NCBI RefSeq assembly: GCF_000769405.2
Contig: NZ_CP053444.1
Span: forward strand, 62,001 to 126,000
Source: Rhizobium brockwellii
Lineage (GTDB): Bacteria > Pseudomonadota > Alphaproteobacteria > Rhizobiales > Rhizobiaceae
Direction of reading: 5' to 3'
DNA: 64,000 nucleotides
Shown here: in pieces, positions 57,358 to 64,000 of the stretch
Position numbering within the stretch: position 1 is the first letter of the stretch
Layout: each line of letters begins with the position of its first letter
Position numbers and translations under genes: made by a program
The notes under the pieces: generated by a model
The model's database searches: none
Told to the model about the DNA's origin: nothing
The model's input: only the letters and a program-made list of their open reading frames with translations

Positions 57358-57690
57358 ATGCACTGGGTACACGTCAATTTCAACAATTTCCAGTTAGAAG
57401 TTCGGGAATCCCCAATACCTGTTATCCTTCACCTTTGGGCTGAAGGCTGCGGCCCATGCGACACGATTGCTCAGATCCTAGAAGAAGTTGCCGTCGAGAT
57501 GAAAGGCAGAATCAAAGTCGCCAAGCTGGATCTCGGTAAGAACCGGGAACTCGCCGCGCAATTCGGTGTGCAATTTATTCCGATCCTAGCTTTCTTCAAG
57601 GGGGGCATAGTCAACGATTTCTTTGTCGGTGCCCCGCAGAAATCCGCTATTGTGAAGTGGGTAGATAAAACTTTGCTGACTAGCTCGTGA
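57358..57690 (+). CDS. thioredoxin
   Basis: 110 aa with a complete fold: FNNFQLEVRESPIPVILHLW, active site AEGCGPCDTIAQILEEVAVE (CGPC), KVAKLDLGKNRELAAQFGVQ, and the cis-Pro region FIPILAFFKGG, then DFFVGAPQKSAIVKWVDK. Cytoplasmic dithiol reductant. Its position after nifHDKEN and the related degenerate copy suggest an origin by duplication and a role in the nitrogen-fixing state. GGAAACG upstream of the ATG. Confidence 0.85.
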   Translation: MHWVHVNFNNFQLEVRESPIPVILHLWAEGCGPCDTIAQILEEVAVEMKGRIKVAKLDLGKNRELAAQFGVQFIPILAFFKGGIVNDFFVGAPQKSAIVKWVDKTLLTSS

Positions 57691-57794
57691 AGCTCAGGTG
57701 GAGCAAACCGTAGGCGAGGGTTTGGATGCGGGGAGATTGAGTCGGCTTGACGTGCCCCGATAATTTAGGCCATTTGGAACTGGAATTTTCCACT

Positions 57795-57977
57795 TTGAAC
57801 CGCCCCCAAACTCTGGACCAGCTGAGGCTAGAGTTTTCCGGCTTCATTCAGGGAGGCGGGCTGGTTGCGCCTCCTGATTTCATCAGCGAGATCGGCACCT
57901 TATTGCCGATCGCACCATGTGGCCGAAACTCATTATACTCTCTACGCCAATCCTCCATCTTTTCGCGGGCCTCCGCA
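57795..57977 (-). pseudogene. 3' fragment of the IS3 element at 11431
   Basis: 183 bases are nearly identical to the right end of the IS at 11431-12661, inverted: terminal repeat TGAACCGCCCCCAAACTCTG and the last 45 codons of orfB. The match ends at CCGCAAGGGT. The remaining DNA to 58119 shows nothing recognised. Confidence 0.85.
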
Positions 57978-58119
57978 AGGGTTGCGATTTCGTCGTGCCT
58001 AACTCAGATCGCTAAGATCCGTGCACTGACGCGGAGCTGCACTGCTTGATACTGATCAGGATGACACGCGTTCACCCGCTCTCTTTCGAAAAATGAATTG
58101 GATGGCCGTCGCACAAGCT

Positions 58120-58830
58120 CTATCGAGAAAGCAACCGCGGAACTGGAAAGTCTAACACATTGTCCGTGTAGCTTTCGACCACGGCGCTAAACGGCGTTCC
58201 GTCTCGAAGTTTAAGCACTGCACGATGTTCGAGCAGGAACGGCTGCAGGCTAGGGGAACTTGTTTCATGCGCTACTAAGCCGTCTATGTCCCAGCCTTCG
58301 GATAGAGGGGACCAGAGCAACTTGGCAGACAGGTTTGTGCGAGTGAAATTGAGAGCCTGAACGGCTCTGCCAAACGCGATATCGCTGGTCTTCAACGCGT
58401 GATTCATCGCTGCAGTAAGTTTTGCAGGTAAATACCAATTGTCGGCCTCGGATAGGACGCGGTCGCCGCAGACCAAGCGGACGTGGCGATAAGCGATCAG
58501 CTCTCCGGGTCCGACTGTCAGAAGTTCACGGATGTGCTCGTCGGCCGGCTTGTCTTGCCCGCGCACACGCTGTGCTACGATCTTGGAACCTTCCGGCGCG
58601 AGCTTGTGCGCCGCGCACCAGCGGTCAAGGGTCAACGTAGCACTGGCATTGCTCAGGAGATTGGCATTCAAGGTCTGGAGGACCGCAAGCGCTTCCACTC
58701 GAGATGCTGGGCTGTTCAGCCAATGAGACCGTGTGGAAGATTGTTGCGCAAAAGCAATCTGCGTCCCCAGCGCCATGCCGGCCGCTGCGCGTGCGGCAAT
58801 GCGAATGCATTTCAAAGAGGGTAACATCAC
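58120..58830 (-). CDS. exported chorismate lyase-like protein
   Basis: 236 aa. Signal peptide ending AAGMALGTQIAFA-QQ. The mature part resembles the chorismate lyase/UTRA fold: TLTLDRWCAAHKLAPEGSKI, RYHVRL-type AYRHVRLVCGDRVLSEADNW, YLPAKLTAAMNHALKTSDIA, FGRAVQALNFTRTNLSAKLL and a final sheet LLEHRAVLKLRDGTPFSAVV. In UbiC a similar pocket cleaves chorismate to 4-hydroxybenzoate and pyruvate, but an exported version must have another role. A GTG start at 58830 or the ATG at 58827 follows AAAGGAG. Function unknown. Confidence 0.55.
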   Translation of the reverse strand: MMLPSLKCIRIAARAAAGMALGTQIAFAQQSSTRSHWLNSPASRVEALAVLQTLNANLLSNASATLTLDRWCAAHKLAPEGSKIVAQRVRGQDKPADEHIRELLTVGPGELIAYRHVRLVCGDRVLSEADNWYLPAKLTAAMNHALKTSDIAFGRAVQALNFTRTNLSAKLLWSPLSEGWDIDGLVAHETSSPSLQPFLLEHRAVLKLRDGTPFSAVVESYTDNVLDFPVPRLLSR

Positions 58831-59124
58831 TGAAAATGAACTCCTTTTCTGCGGTGAATTTGATGGGAAGCCGTGCGGTCAAGTTTTCTGTTTTTGGCAG
58901 GCGAGCATATATGCATCCTGCAGCATTATTTGAACTGCGCGTTGCGTGTACCGGATAGGGTAGGGTTCTCGATTGACTTCTTAATCTTTCGATGTCGTTG
59001 TTGGAGTTTGCAACCGTTGGCGACTGCGTCGGCGATTTCACCCTGGAATTTGGAAGCAAGACTTAATATTAAATCGGGAACGCGGCCGCCGTCCGAGCTC
59101 TCCCAGTTCCATACATCGTAACCC
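58831..59124. other. intergenic, nothing recognised
   Basis: Upstream region of the chorismate lyase-like gene. No clear promoter, hairpin or coding sequence. Confidence 0.3.
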
Positions 59125-59346
59125 TCACCTACGGGGTTTAGCGCCCTTGTTGTCCTCCTCGCTCTTTGCGAAATGTTCATGCCGCTGGATTGGATAAAAT
59201 AGGTCGCAACCGTAAGCCCAATCCAAGAGAAATTGTTGAAAGATGGTCTTCTTCTTCGACACAGAGTCCTTCTGCCGGTGGTCGACGGTCGCTGCCAGCA
59301 GGCGCGCGTCGGTAACGTACTTGTCTGATTTCTTGTTGCGCTCCAT
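59125..59346 (-). CDS. possible small hydrophilic protein
   Basis: 73 codons beginning MERNKKSDKYVTDARLLAAT, then KKKTIFQQFLLDWAYGCDLF, with AGGGAG about 9 bases before the ATG. Lys/Asp-rich with one Trp-Cys stretch. Amino-acid use is more protein-like than the shadow frames, but no family is known. The DNA between it and the IS630 end (59347-59783) holds nothing else except the IS-like ATCGCACTTCGTTTCTTTGG near 59599. Confidence 0.3.
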   Translation of the reverse strand: MERNKKSDKYVTDARLLAATVDHRQKDSVSKKKTIFQQFLLDWAYGCDLFYPIQRHEHFAKSEEDNKGAKPRR

Positions 59347-59783
59347 GCCATCGTGCTCCCTGTGTAACCTGCCGGCGATGATGTCGCCTGCAATGGTTCA
59401 GCTTCGTAGGAAAAAGACTGTCCTGTTGTGATATCGGTAGCCGGGTTGCGGGGACATTTGATGAAGGCGATAAATAAAGCAACTACTCGCCAGGATATAC
59501 TTTCTGGCATAACATGAAATATTCAATAAAAGAATTTATAACTGTGGTAAAACAGTAGGTTATACAAATATAAGTTTGCATATAATATTGCATATATCGC
59601 ACTTCGTTTCTTTGGCTGCAGCCGTCAAGGCCACTTTGTCCTCCACCGCTCTACGGCTGAAGCAATCAGCTGCACGATATGAGGCGCCGAGCCCAGTCTC
59701 CGATCGTGAAGGGAATGATCGCGGCCCAGGCATCCCTGTCAGTCCACGAAAACGGCGCGGCAAACGGATAGCCGCCGAAGACG

Positions 59784-60878
59784 CTAGTGGATTGATTCCA
59801 ACGTTTGGTGCCCACGTTTGACGGCTGCGATGATCTCATCGGGGTCTGCTTTCCAGATGAATGGCTTTGGTTCGTGGTTGTGTTCTTTGACGAAGCGGTT
59901 GATGGCCGCCTGCAGGTCAACGACGGAGTGGAAAACGCCGTGCTTCAGCCGCCGGCGTGTCAGTTTTGCGAAGAAGCCTTCGACAGCATTGAGCCATGAG
60001 CACGATATCGGGACGAAGTGGAAGGTCCATCGTGGATGCCTTGCCAGCCAGGCGCGGACCTTCGGCTGTTTATGCGTCGCGTAATTGTCGAGAATGACGT
60101 GGACCGCCTTATCTTTCGGCAGCTCCGCCTCAATGGCGTTGAGGAACCGAATAAACTCCTGATGCCGGTGGCGCTGCATGTTTCGGCCGATGACCGATCC
60201 GTCGAGAACATTGAGGGCGGCAAACAGGGTGGTCGTGCCGTGGCGCTTGTAATCGTGGGTCATTGTGCCGGCGCGCCCCTTCTTGAGCGGCAAGCCCGGT
60301 TGGGTCCGGTCGAGCGCCTGGATCTGGCTTTTCTCATCGACGGACAAGACAATGGCGTGGGTCGGTGGCGAGACGTAGAGACCGACGACATCGTGAAGCT
60401 TCTCGGCAAAAGCCTTGTCATTGGAGAGTTTGAAACTGCGCCACCGATGCGGCGCCAGCCCATGCTCGTGCCAGATCTTGACGACGGAAGAGGCCGCGAT
60501 CCCAACGGCATTTGCCATGGCACGCACGGTCCAGTGCGTTGCCTCCTGTCGAGGCGGTTCCAGCGTCAGCGCAACGACCTGCTCCACCACGTCGCTCTCC
60601 AGAGGCGCCATGCCCGGAGGCCTGCTCTTGTCGCGCAACAGGCCATCGACCCCCTCGGACATGAAACGCTCCTGCCAGCGCCAGACGCAAGGTTTGGACT
60701 TTCCCGTCGCCTGCATGATGGCGACCGTTCCCAGGCCGTTGCCGCTCATCAAGATGATCTTGGCCCGCCAGACATGCTTCTGCGGAGACGTTGGGGCAGC
60801 AATGATGGCTTCAAGCCGAGAACGGTCGGCGGCGGTGACGTCAAATGTGATCCCTGTGCGCATCCCCAACCGTCGCAC
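59784..60878 (-). CDS. IS630-family transposase
   Basis: 364 aa. HTH domain (QKHVWRAKIILMSGNGLGTV and GKSKPCVWRWQERFMSEGVD), then the DDE core: VLSVDEKSQIQALDRTQPGL (Asp), HVILDNYATHKQPKVRAWL (Asp) and PISCSWLNAVEGFFAKLTRR (Glu). Intact. Confidence 0.95.
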   Translation of the reverse strand: MRRLGMRTGITFDVTAADRSRLEAIIAAPTSPQKHVWRAKIILMSGNGLGTVAIMQATGKSKPCVWRWQERFMSEGVDGLLRDKSRPPGMAPLESDVVEQVVALTLEPPRQEATHWTVRAMANAVGIAASSVVKIWHEHGLAPHRWRSFKLSNDKAFAEKLHDVVGLYVSPPTHAIVLSVDEKSQIQALDRTQPGLPLKKGRAGTMTHDYKRHGTTTLFAALNVLDGSVIGRNMQRHRHQEFIRFLNAIEAELPKDKAVHVILDNYATHKQPKVRAWLARHPRWTFHFVPISCSWLNAVEGFFAKLTRRRLKHGVFHSVVDLQAAINRFVKEHNHEPKPFIWKADPDEIIAAVKRGHQTLESIH

Positions 60879-60935
60879 AATCCCAAACGGTTGGGAATCT
60901 CAGGACGGAATCTTTCGTCGCGATCAATCCACTAG
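59784..60935 (-). mobile_element. complete IS630-family insertion sequence
   Basis: 1152 bp bounded by CTAGTGGATTGAT and the inverted ATCAATCCACTAG; the TA inside each end is the usual IS630 target. It carries one intact transposase gene. Confidence 0.88.
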
Positions 60936-61260
60936 AAGGGCAACCTCGCGTTCTCCTTGACTTTCTTCATCACGAAGAAGGTGCGCGTCTGGCGCACGCC
61001 AGGCAGGGCGATCAGCTTCTGGCCGTGCAGCTTGTTGAAATCGGCCATGTCACGGACGCGGATTTTCAGGAGGTAATCGAAATCTCCGGCCACCAGACTG
61101 CAGTCCAGCACTTCCTTAAGCTCCATGACAGCGCCCTCGAATGCGCCAAAGCTCTCAGGTGTGGAGCGATCCAATACGACGCCCACCATCACCATCGCGC
61201 CGAGTCCGACGACGCTCGGCGCGACCTCCGCCCGAACGCCGGTAAGGGGACGTGCCGCCG
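60932..61260 (-). pseudogene. Lrp/AsnC-family regulator, 3' part
   Basis: About 105 codons of the ligand-binding (RAM) domain: VVGLGAMVMVGVVLDRSTPE, SFGAFEGAVMELKEVLDCSL, VAGDFDYLLKIRVRDMADFN and the end GVRQTRTFFVMKKVKENARL. The DNA-binding N-terminus is missing or out of frame upstream of 61260. Its last codons abut the IS630 end, so the stop codon lies within the IS terminus. Confidence 0.7.
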
Positions 61261-61405
61261 AACGTGCGATCGTCCCGACACGGGGCCAAATCTGGCTGTG
61301 ATCGGTGATGCGGCGCGGGCATCTCAATCTGTCGTTATCCACTCCCCGACTCAACCTTTGCGTAAAGTGCGGGGAGTGAACCGTTCGGCCGAGGGGTTTC
61401 GCCTC

Positions 61406-61810
61406 TTACTGGCAGGCAGTCAGACCGCCCGGATTTTGAATGGGGGCGAAACCGACGCCGTCGATTGTGTTGTCGTTGCGGGCAATGAAGCAGTAATTGT
61501 CATTGGCATGGGGAGCTGCAACGACGCAGGAGTTGGCCCCCGCCGGAATGACATAGGTGTCCAATCCGTTGATCGCAAAGACCGAGGCTGTTCCATTCGG
61601 ATGGGGTACCGGCTGCTTTGTGAACAAGATGGCATTCTGTGGTGGCGCGACTGCGATAGGCTGATGGTTCCGGCAATCGGACGAAAAGACGAGTTGTGCC
61701 GCCGCGGGTATAGCGGTTGCGATAATGGAGGAGATGGCAATGAGAAGTCTTGCAGCGGTCTTGCCGCGAGGACCTGTTTGGCCGGTGAACTTCGTTGTGA
61801 TGCCCGACAT
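61406..61810 (-). CDS. hypothetical exported protein
   Basis: 134 aa with an excellent site (CAGGAGAATAGCC before the ATG). A hydrophobic segment (ARLLIAISSIIATAIPAAA) and a likely cleavage before QLVFSS point to export. The mature part has four Cys (SSDCRNHQ, ANSCVVAA, DNYCFIAR, GLTACQ) and beta-rich spacing. No known family. Downstream of the two paralogues at 61878 and 62719 on the same strand, so probably the last gene of a three-gene unit. Confidence 0.65.
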   Translation of the reverse strand: MSGITTKFTGQTGPRGKTAARLLIAISSIIATAIPAAAQLVFSSDCRNHQPIAVAPPQNAILFTKQPVPHPNGTASVFAINGLDTYVIPAGANSCVVAAPHANDNYCFIARNDNTIDGVGFAPIQNPGGLTACQ

Positions 61811-61877
61811 GGCTATTCTCCTGATTGCAAGGATTGAGGGGATTGCTCAAGCGTCTGTAATGATCCTGATTCTGGGT

Positions 61878-62594
61878 CTATGGTCCTCCCGCCGCCGAAA
61901 AGGTCCCGTTGGCATTGTAGGTTACGGTGTACGTTGCGTAGCCGGTGGTGAAATCGCAGCGCGCGGCGTTGCTCTCGTCGTAAGCCACGGTGCTTCCGAC
62001 CGGCTGGTAGCCCATTTTCACGAAAAAGATTTGCTTCGGTATGCAGTTCATGATCGCATTGGGGACAGGAGCGACGAAGCTCGAGAGTATGATCGCCTGA
62101 TTGTTGTTGAGGGCGACGACGCCGCAATAGAGTTCGGGATGCGGCAGCGGCGTATAGGAAGGCACGTTGATGCCAAACCCTCCGATCGCAATTCCGGCTT
62201 GATTGGCCGGCGCCGAAAGTCCGAGCGGGTCGAGCGTCAAGGTCGTGCAATTATCCGGCGAACCATCGGCCGTGGTGAGCGTAACCGGTCGGAACGCCGA
62301 GGTGCTGCCGACCACCGATAGCGTAGCTGCATTGAGCGCGAGCAGCGCAATAAGCTGGGAGGCAGACGCTTGTTTGGTGCTGAGGGCACCTGCATAGATC
62401 TGACTGTCCAACCCGAAATTGATCTGCGCTCCCGTAGTTGCGTAATTGCCGACGCTTTGGCAGCCGAGACTGCCGCTGAGGATGGGATCAGGGCTCGGCA
62501 GCAACGGAAATGCGGCCTGCTTCTGGAAGACATAGAAATATTGCGTCGTTTGCGAAAGGTTTCGAACGATGATCTGGTATGACGAACTCGTCAT
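61878..62594 (-). CDS. hypothetical protein, paralogue of 62719-63390
   Basis: 238 aa from the ATG at 62594 (GGGGA upstream). Starts MTSSSYQIIVRNLSQTTQYF, a beta-strand pattern, and ends DFTTGYATYTVTYNANGTFS. The N-terminus (YFYVFQKQAAF), a mid-region DPLGLSAPANQAGIAIGGFG and the C-terminus match the next protein (FYFFQQPAIY, NPLGLSSPIYGEGVQPGAFR, DFTGGYSVCNVSLKSDGTW). Four Cys. No signal peptide. The family is unknown to me. Confidence 0.65.
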   Translation of the reverse strand: MTSSSYQIIVRNLSQTTQYFYVFQKQAAFPLLPSPDPILSGSLGCQSVGNYATTGAQINFGLDSQIYAGALSTKQASASQLIALLALNAATLSVVGSTSAFRPVTLTTADGSPDNCTTLTLDPLGLSAPANQAGIAIGGFGINVPSYTPLPHPELYCGVVALNNNQAIILSSFVAPVPNAIMNCIPKQIFFVKMGYQPVGSTVAYDESNAARCDFTTGYATYTVTYNANGTFSAAGGP

Positions 62595-62718
62595 GGCGTG
62601 TGATAATCCCCTTTTAGACCAAGCCTGTCCGTCGCCCGGAACGAGCGGTGGCAACCGAACGAATGGTGCGCATGCAGGTGAAGAAGGGGCGGATCCTCAC
62701 CTGCGTGCCTGCCGGGGT

Positions 62719-63390
62719 TTACTGGAGCTGCGTAGTCCAGGTCCCGTCAGATTTCAGGCTGACGTTGCAGACGGAATAGCCGCCGGTGAAATCCGAAAGC
62801 GCCGCGTTCACGCTCGATTGCGTAAAGTTCATGACGACACCTGGCGTGTAAGCCCCGGTCTGGACATAGTATTTCAGGATCGGCTGGCAATCGGTGTTGC
62901 TGGCGGGGTTTGCCTGCACGAAGTTGGAGAGCACGATGCCGCCATTGACGGCAACCGCCGAGCCGACATTGAAATAGGGGGGCGAGTTGAAGACCGGCGT
63001 GGTAATGCGAAACGCACCAGGCTGCACACCTTCCCCGTAGATCGGCGAGGAGAGACCGAGCGGGTTGACCGTCGCGGTCGTCCAGTCGTTCGGTTTACCG
63101 CTGCCACCTGAACTCGGAGCAAGATCGATGGCGCGGCTGGCTGACGAGTAGCCGGAAGAGGCGCCGATTTGCGGCGGTGTGTTTGCCTGCTGGATGCCGG
63201 CATAATATTGCAGGTTGACCTGGAAGGTCAGGATCGCGCCGGTGTTGTCGTAGTTGCCGAGCGATTGCGAGAAAAGGCTATTCGAATAGACTTGCCCGCC
63301 GCCGGTGTAAATCGCCGGCTGCTGAAAGAAGTAGAAGTTTTGCGTCTGGGATTCGTAATTTTTCACGTTGATCGTCAGCATCGTAGACAT
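62719..63390 (-). CDS. hypothetical protein, paralogue of 61878-62594
   Basis: 223 aa from the ATG at 63390 (AGAAGGG upstream; a TTG two codons earlier is less likely). MSTMLTINVKNYESQTQNFY, then a Ser/Gly/Asn/Tyr-rich beta pattern, two Cys near the end (NTDCQPIL, YSVCNVSL). No signal peptide or known domain; a self-assembling beta protein, inclusion or secreted filament is only speculation. First gene of the unit downstream of the XRE regulator. Confidence 0.65.
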   Translation of the reverse strand: MSTMLTINVKNYESQTQNFYFFQQPAIYTGGGQVYSNSLFSQSLGNYDNTGAILTFQVNLQYYAGIQQANTPPQIGASSGYSSASRAIDLAPSSGGSGKPNDWTTATVNPLGLSSPIYGEGVQPGAFRITTPVFNSPPYFNVGSAVAVNGGIVLSNFVQANPASNTDCQPILKYYVQTGAYTPGVVMNFTQSSVNAALSDFTGGYSVCNVSLKSDGTWTTQLQ

Positions 63391-63567
63391 GGGCAACCCT
63401 TCTGCGTTTGAGAGTGAAAACGAGGGTCTTCACCGCGGCGAGGGCAGGTGGCCTAGTTTTGCTACCGATGCCGTCGTGAAACCCTAACTAGAAATATTGT
63501 TTATGGCGGCGGTAGTTGCAATCTAAAGATGTTGAGTGCAACGTAAAAAAGCCGTATGAAATTGTGC
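63391..63567. other. intergenic region before the paralogue unit
   Basis: About 180 bases between the regulator stop and the first paralogue; it must hold the promoter and perhaps an operator. No consensus was recognised. Confidence 0.3.
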
Positions 63568-63918
63568 TTAGCGTAACACGTGCTCCCGAGGGATCGATTC
63601 GAGCAGCCCGATGAGATTGGACTGGGATGCCGCAGACCGGCCGCGCAGCGCCATGACCCATAGCAACTCCGTGGCGGAGATCGTGCTGTTCTTATGGCCA
63701 TCTATGGCTCCTCGCCCGAGAAGCAGCCAGTCGAGGGAGACGTCCAGAAGGCGGGCGAGAGCGCAGGCGCTTTCCAGGGATGTATGGCCGCCGTTCTGCC
63801 AGCGGGAGACGGCCGCGACGGATACATTCAGTTCGGCCGCGAGAGCGTGTACTTTCCGGAAGTTGCCCAGAGAAATCGCTTCTCGAATACGTTTGCCGCG
63901 CGCTGGGTCGTAGGCCAT
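63568..63918 (-). CDS. XRE-family transcriptional regulator
   Basis: 116 aa from the ATG at 63918 (AAAGGAAG upstream). Helix-turn-helix residues about 17-50: FRKVHALAAELNVSVAAVSR and WQNGGHTSLESACALARLLD, then the VSLDWLLLGRG end of a CI-like N-terminal domain. The C-terminal helical part (ATELLWVMALRGRSAASQSN) is short and may dimerise. It is upstream of, and in line with, the three hypothetical genes, so it is a candidate regulator of them. Confidence 0.75.
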   Translation of the reverse strand: MAYDPARGKRIREAISLGNFRKVHALAAELNVSVAAVSRWQNGGHTSLESACALARLLDVSLDWLLLGRGAIDGHKNSTISATELLWVMALRGRSAASQSNLIGLLESIPREHVLR

Positions 63919-64000
63919 GACCATTCTTCCTTTGGGTGCATTGAATTGGCAGCCACAGAGCTTGGGATCGGTCAAGCTTTGGAATTTAAGCGAAAATGAA

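Noticed and set aside
60018..60935. 305-codon plus-strand frame through the IS630 element
   Set aside because: Antisense to the intact transposase with DDE residues; Arg/His/Asp-rich shadow translation.

Overview
The window is part of a symbiotic plasmid or symbiosis island of a fast-growing alphaproteobacterial rhizobium (Rhizobium leguminosarum/etli type). It carries a nodulation cluster (nodX-N-M-L-E-F-D/A-B-C-I-J), a nitrogen-fixation cluster (nifT-fdxN-nifB-nifA-fixXCBA / nifHDKEN), a second sigma-54 gene (rpoN2) with the ferredoxin gene fdxB, and many decayed insertion sequences. The nodFE pair together with nodMN-nodX resembles R. leguminosarum-type strains that nodulate temperate (galegoid) legumes, but the Nod proteins do not let me fix species or biovar.

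Layout. 1-4.6 kb: graveyard of IS6, IS481, IS110 and group II intron pieces around a small BON-domain gene and an omptin-like pseudogene. 4.6-10.6 kb: exported glycerophosphodiesterase, IS5 remnant, an iminophenyl-pyruvate dimer synthase-like gene and a broken GMC oxidoreductase. 10.9-14.5 kb: IS6 remnant, a complete IS3 element, a VbhA-like orphan, and fragments including a duplicated 3' end of nodX. 15.4-18.0 kb: a solitary MocB-like sugar-binding protein and a second IS3 element. 18.1-21.1 kb: sigma-54 promoter, 54-aa ORF, fdxB, a truncated rpoN copy, a duplicated nifB promoter, then full-length rpoN2. 21.7-23.9 kb: P-loop kinase-like protein and two SyrB-like/coiled-coil proteins. 24.3-37.1 kb: nod genes with three nod boxes. 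37.3-40.7 kb: IS66 element with an extra gene between duplicated tnpC 3' ends. 40.7-56.2 kb: nif/fix genes. 56.4-58.8 kb: two thioredoxin-like genes and a chorismate-lyase-like exported protein. 59.8-60.9 kb: complete IS630 element abutting an Lrp-family remnant. 61.4-63.9 kb: a divergent group of three small unrecognised proteins (two of them paralogues) with an XRE regulator.

How it works together. NodD, acting at the nod boxes, should switch on NodABC (chitooligosaccharide core), NodFE (special acyl chain), NodL and NodX (acetylations), NodM (glucosamine supply) and NodIJ (export). Inside nodules NifA with sigma-54 should fire the -24/-12 promoters seen before nifH, fixA, nifB, the fdxB region and rpoN2. 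NifHDK is the nitrogenase, NifEN and NifB build FeMo-co, FixABCX supplies electrons, and FdxB/FdxN are ferredoxins. The nifB control region is duplicated in front of rpoN2, so sigma-54 supply may be wired to NifA. Several other symbiotic sequences (nodX 3' end, fixA 5' end, rpoN 5' end, fixA-type promoter) also exist as partial second copies, which points to repeated recombination within the replicon.
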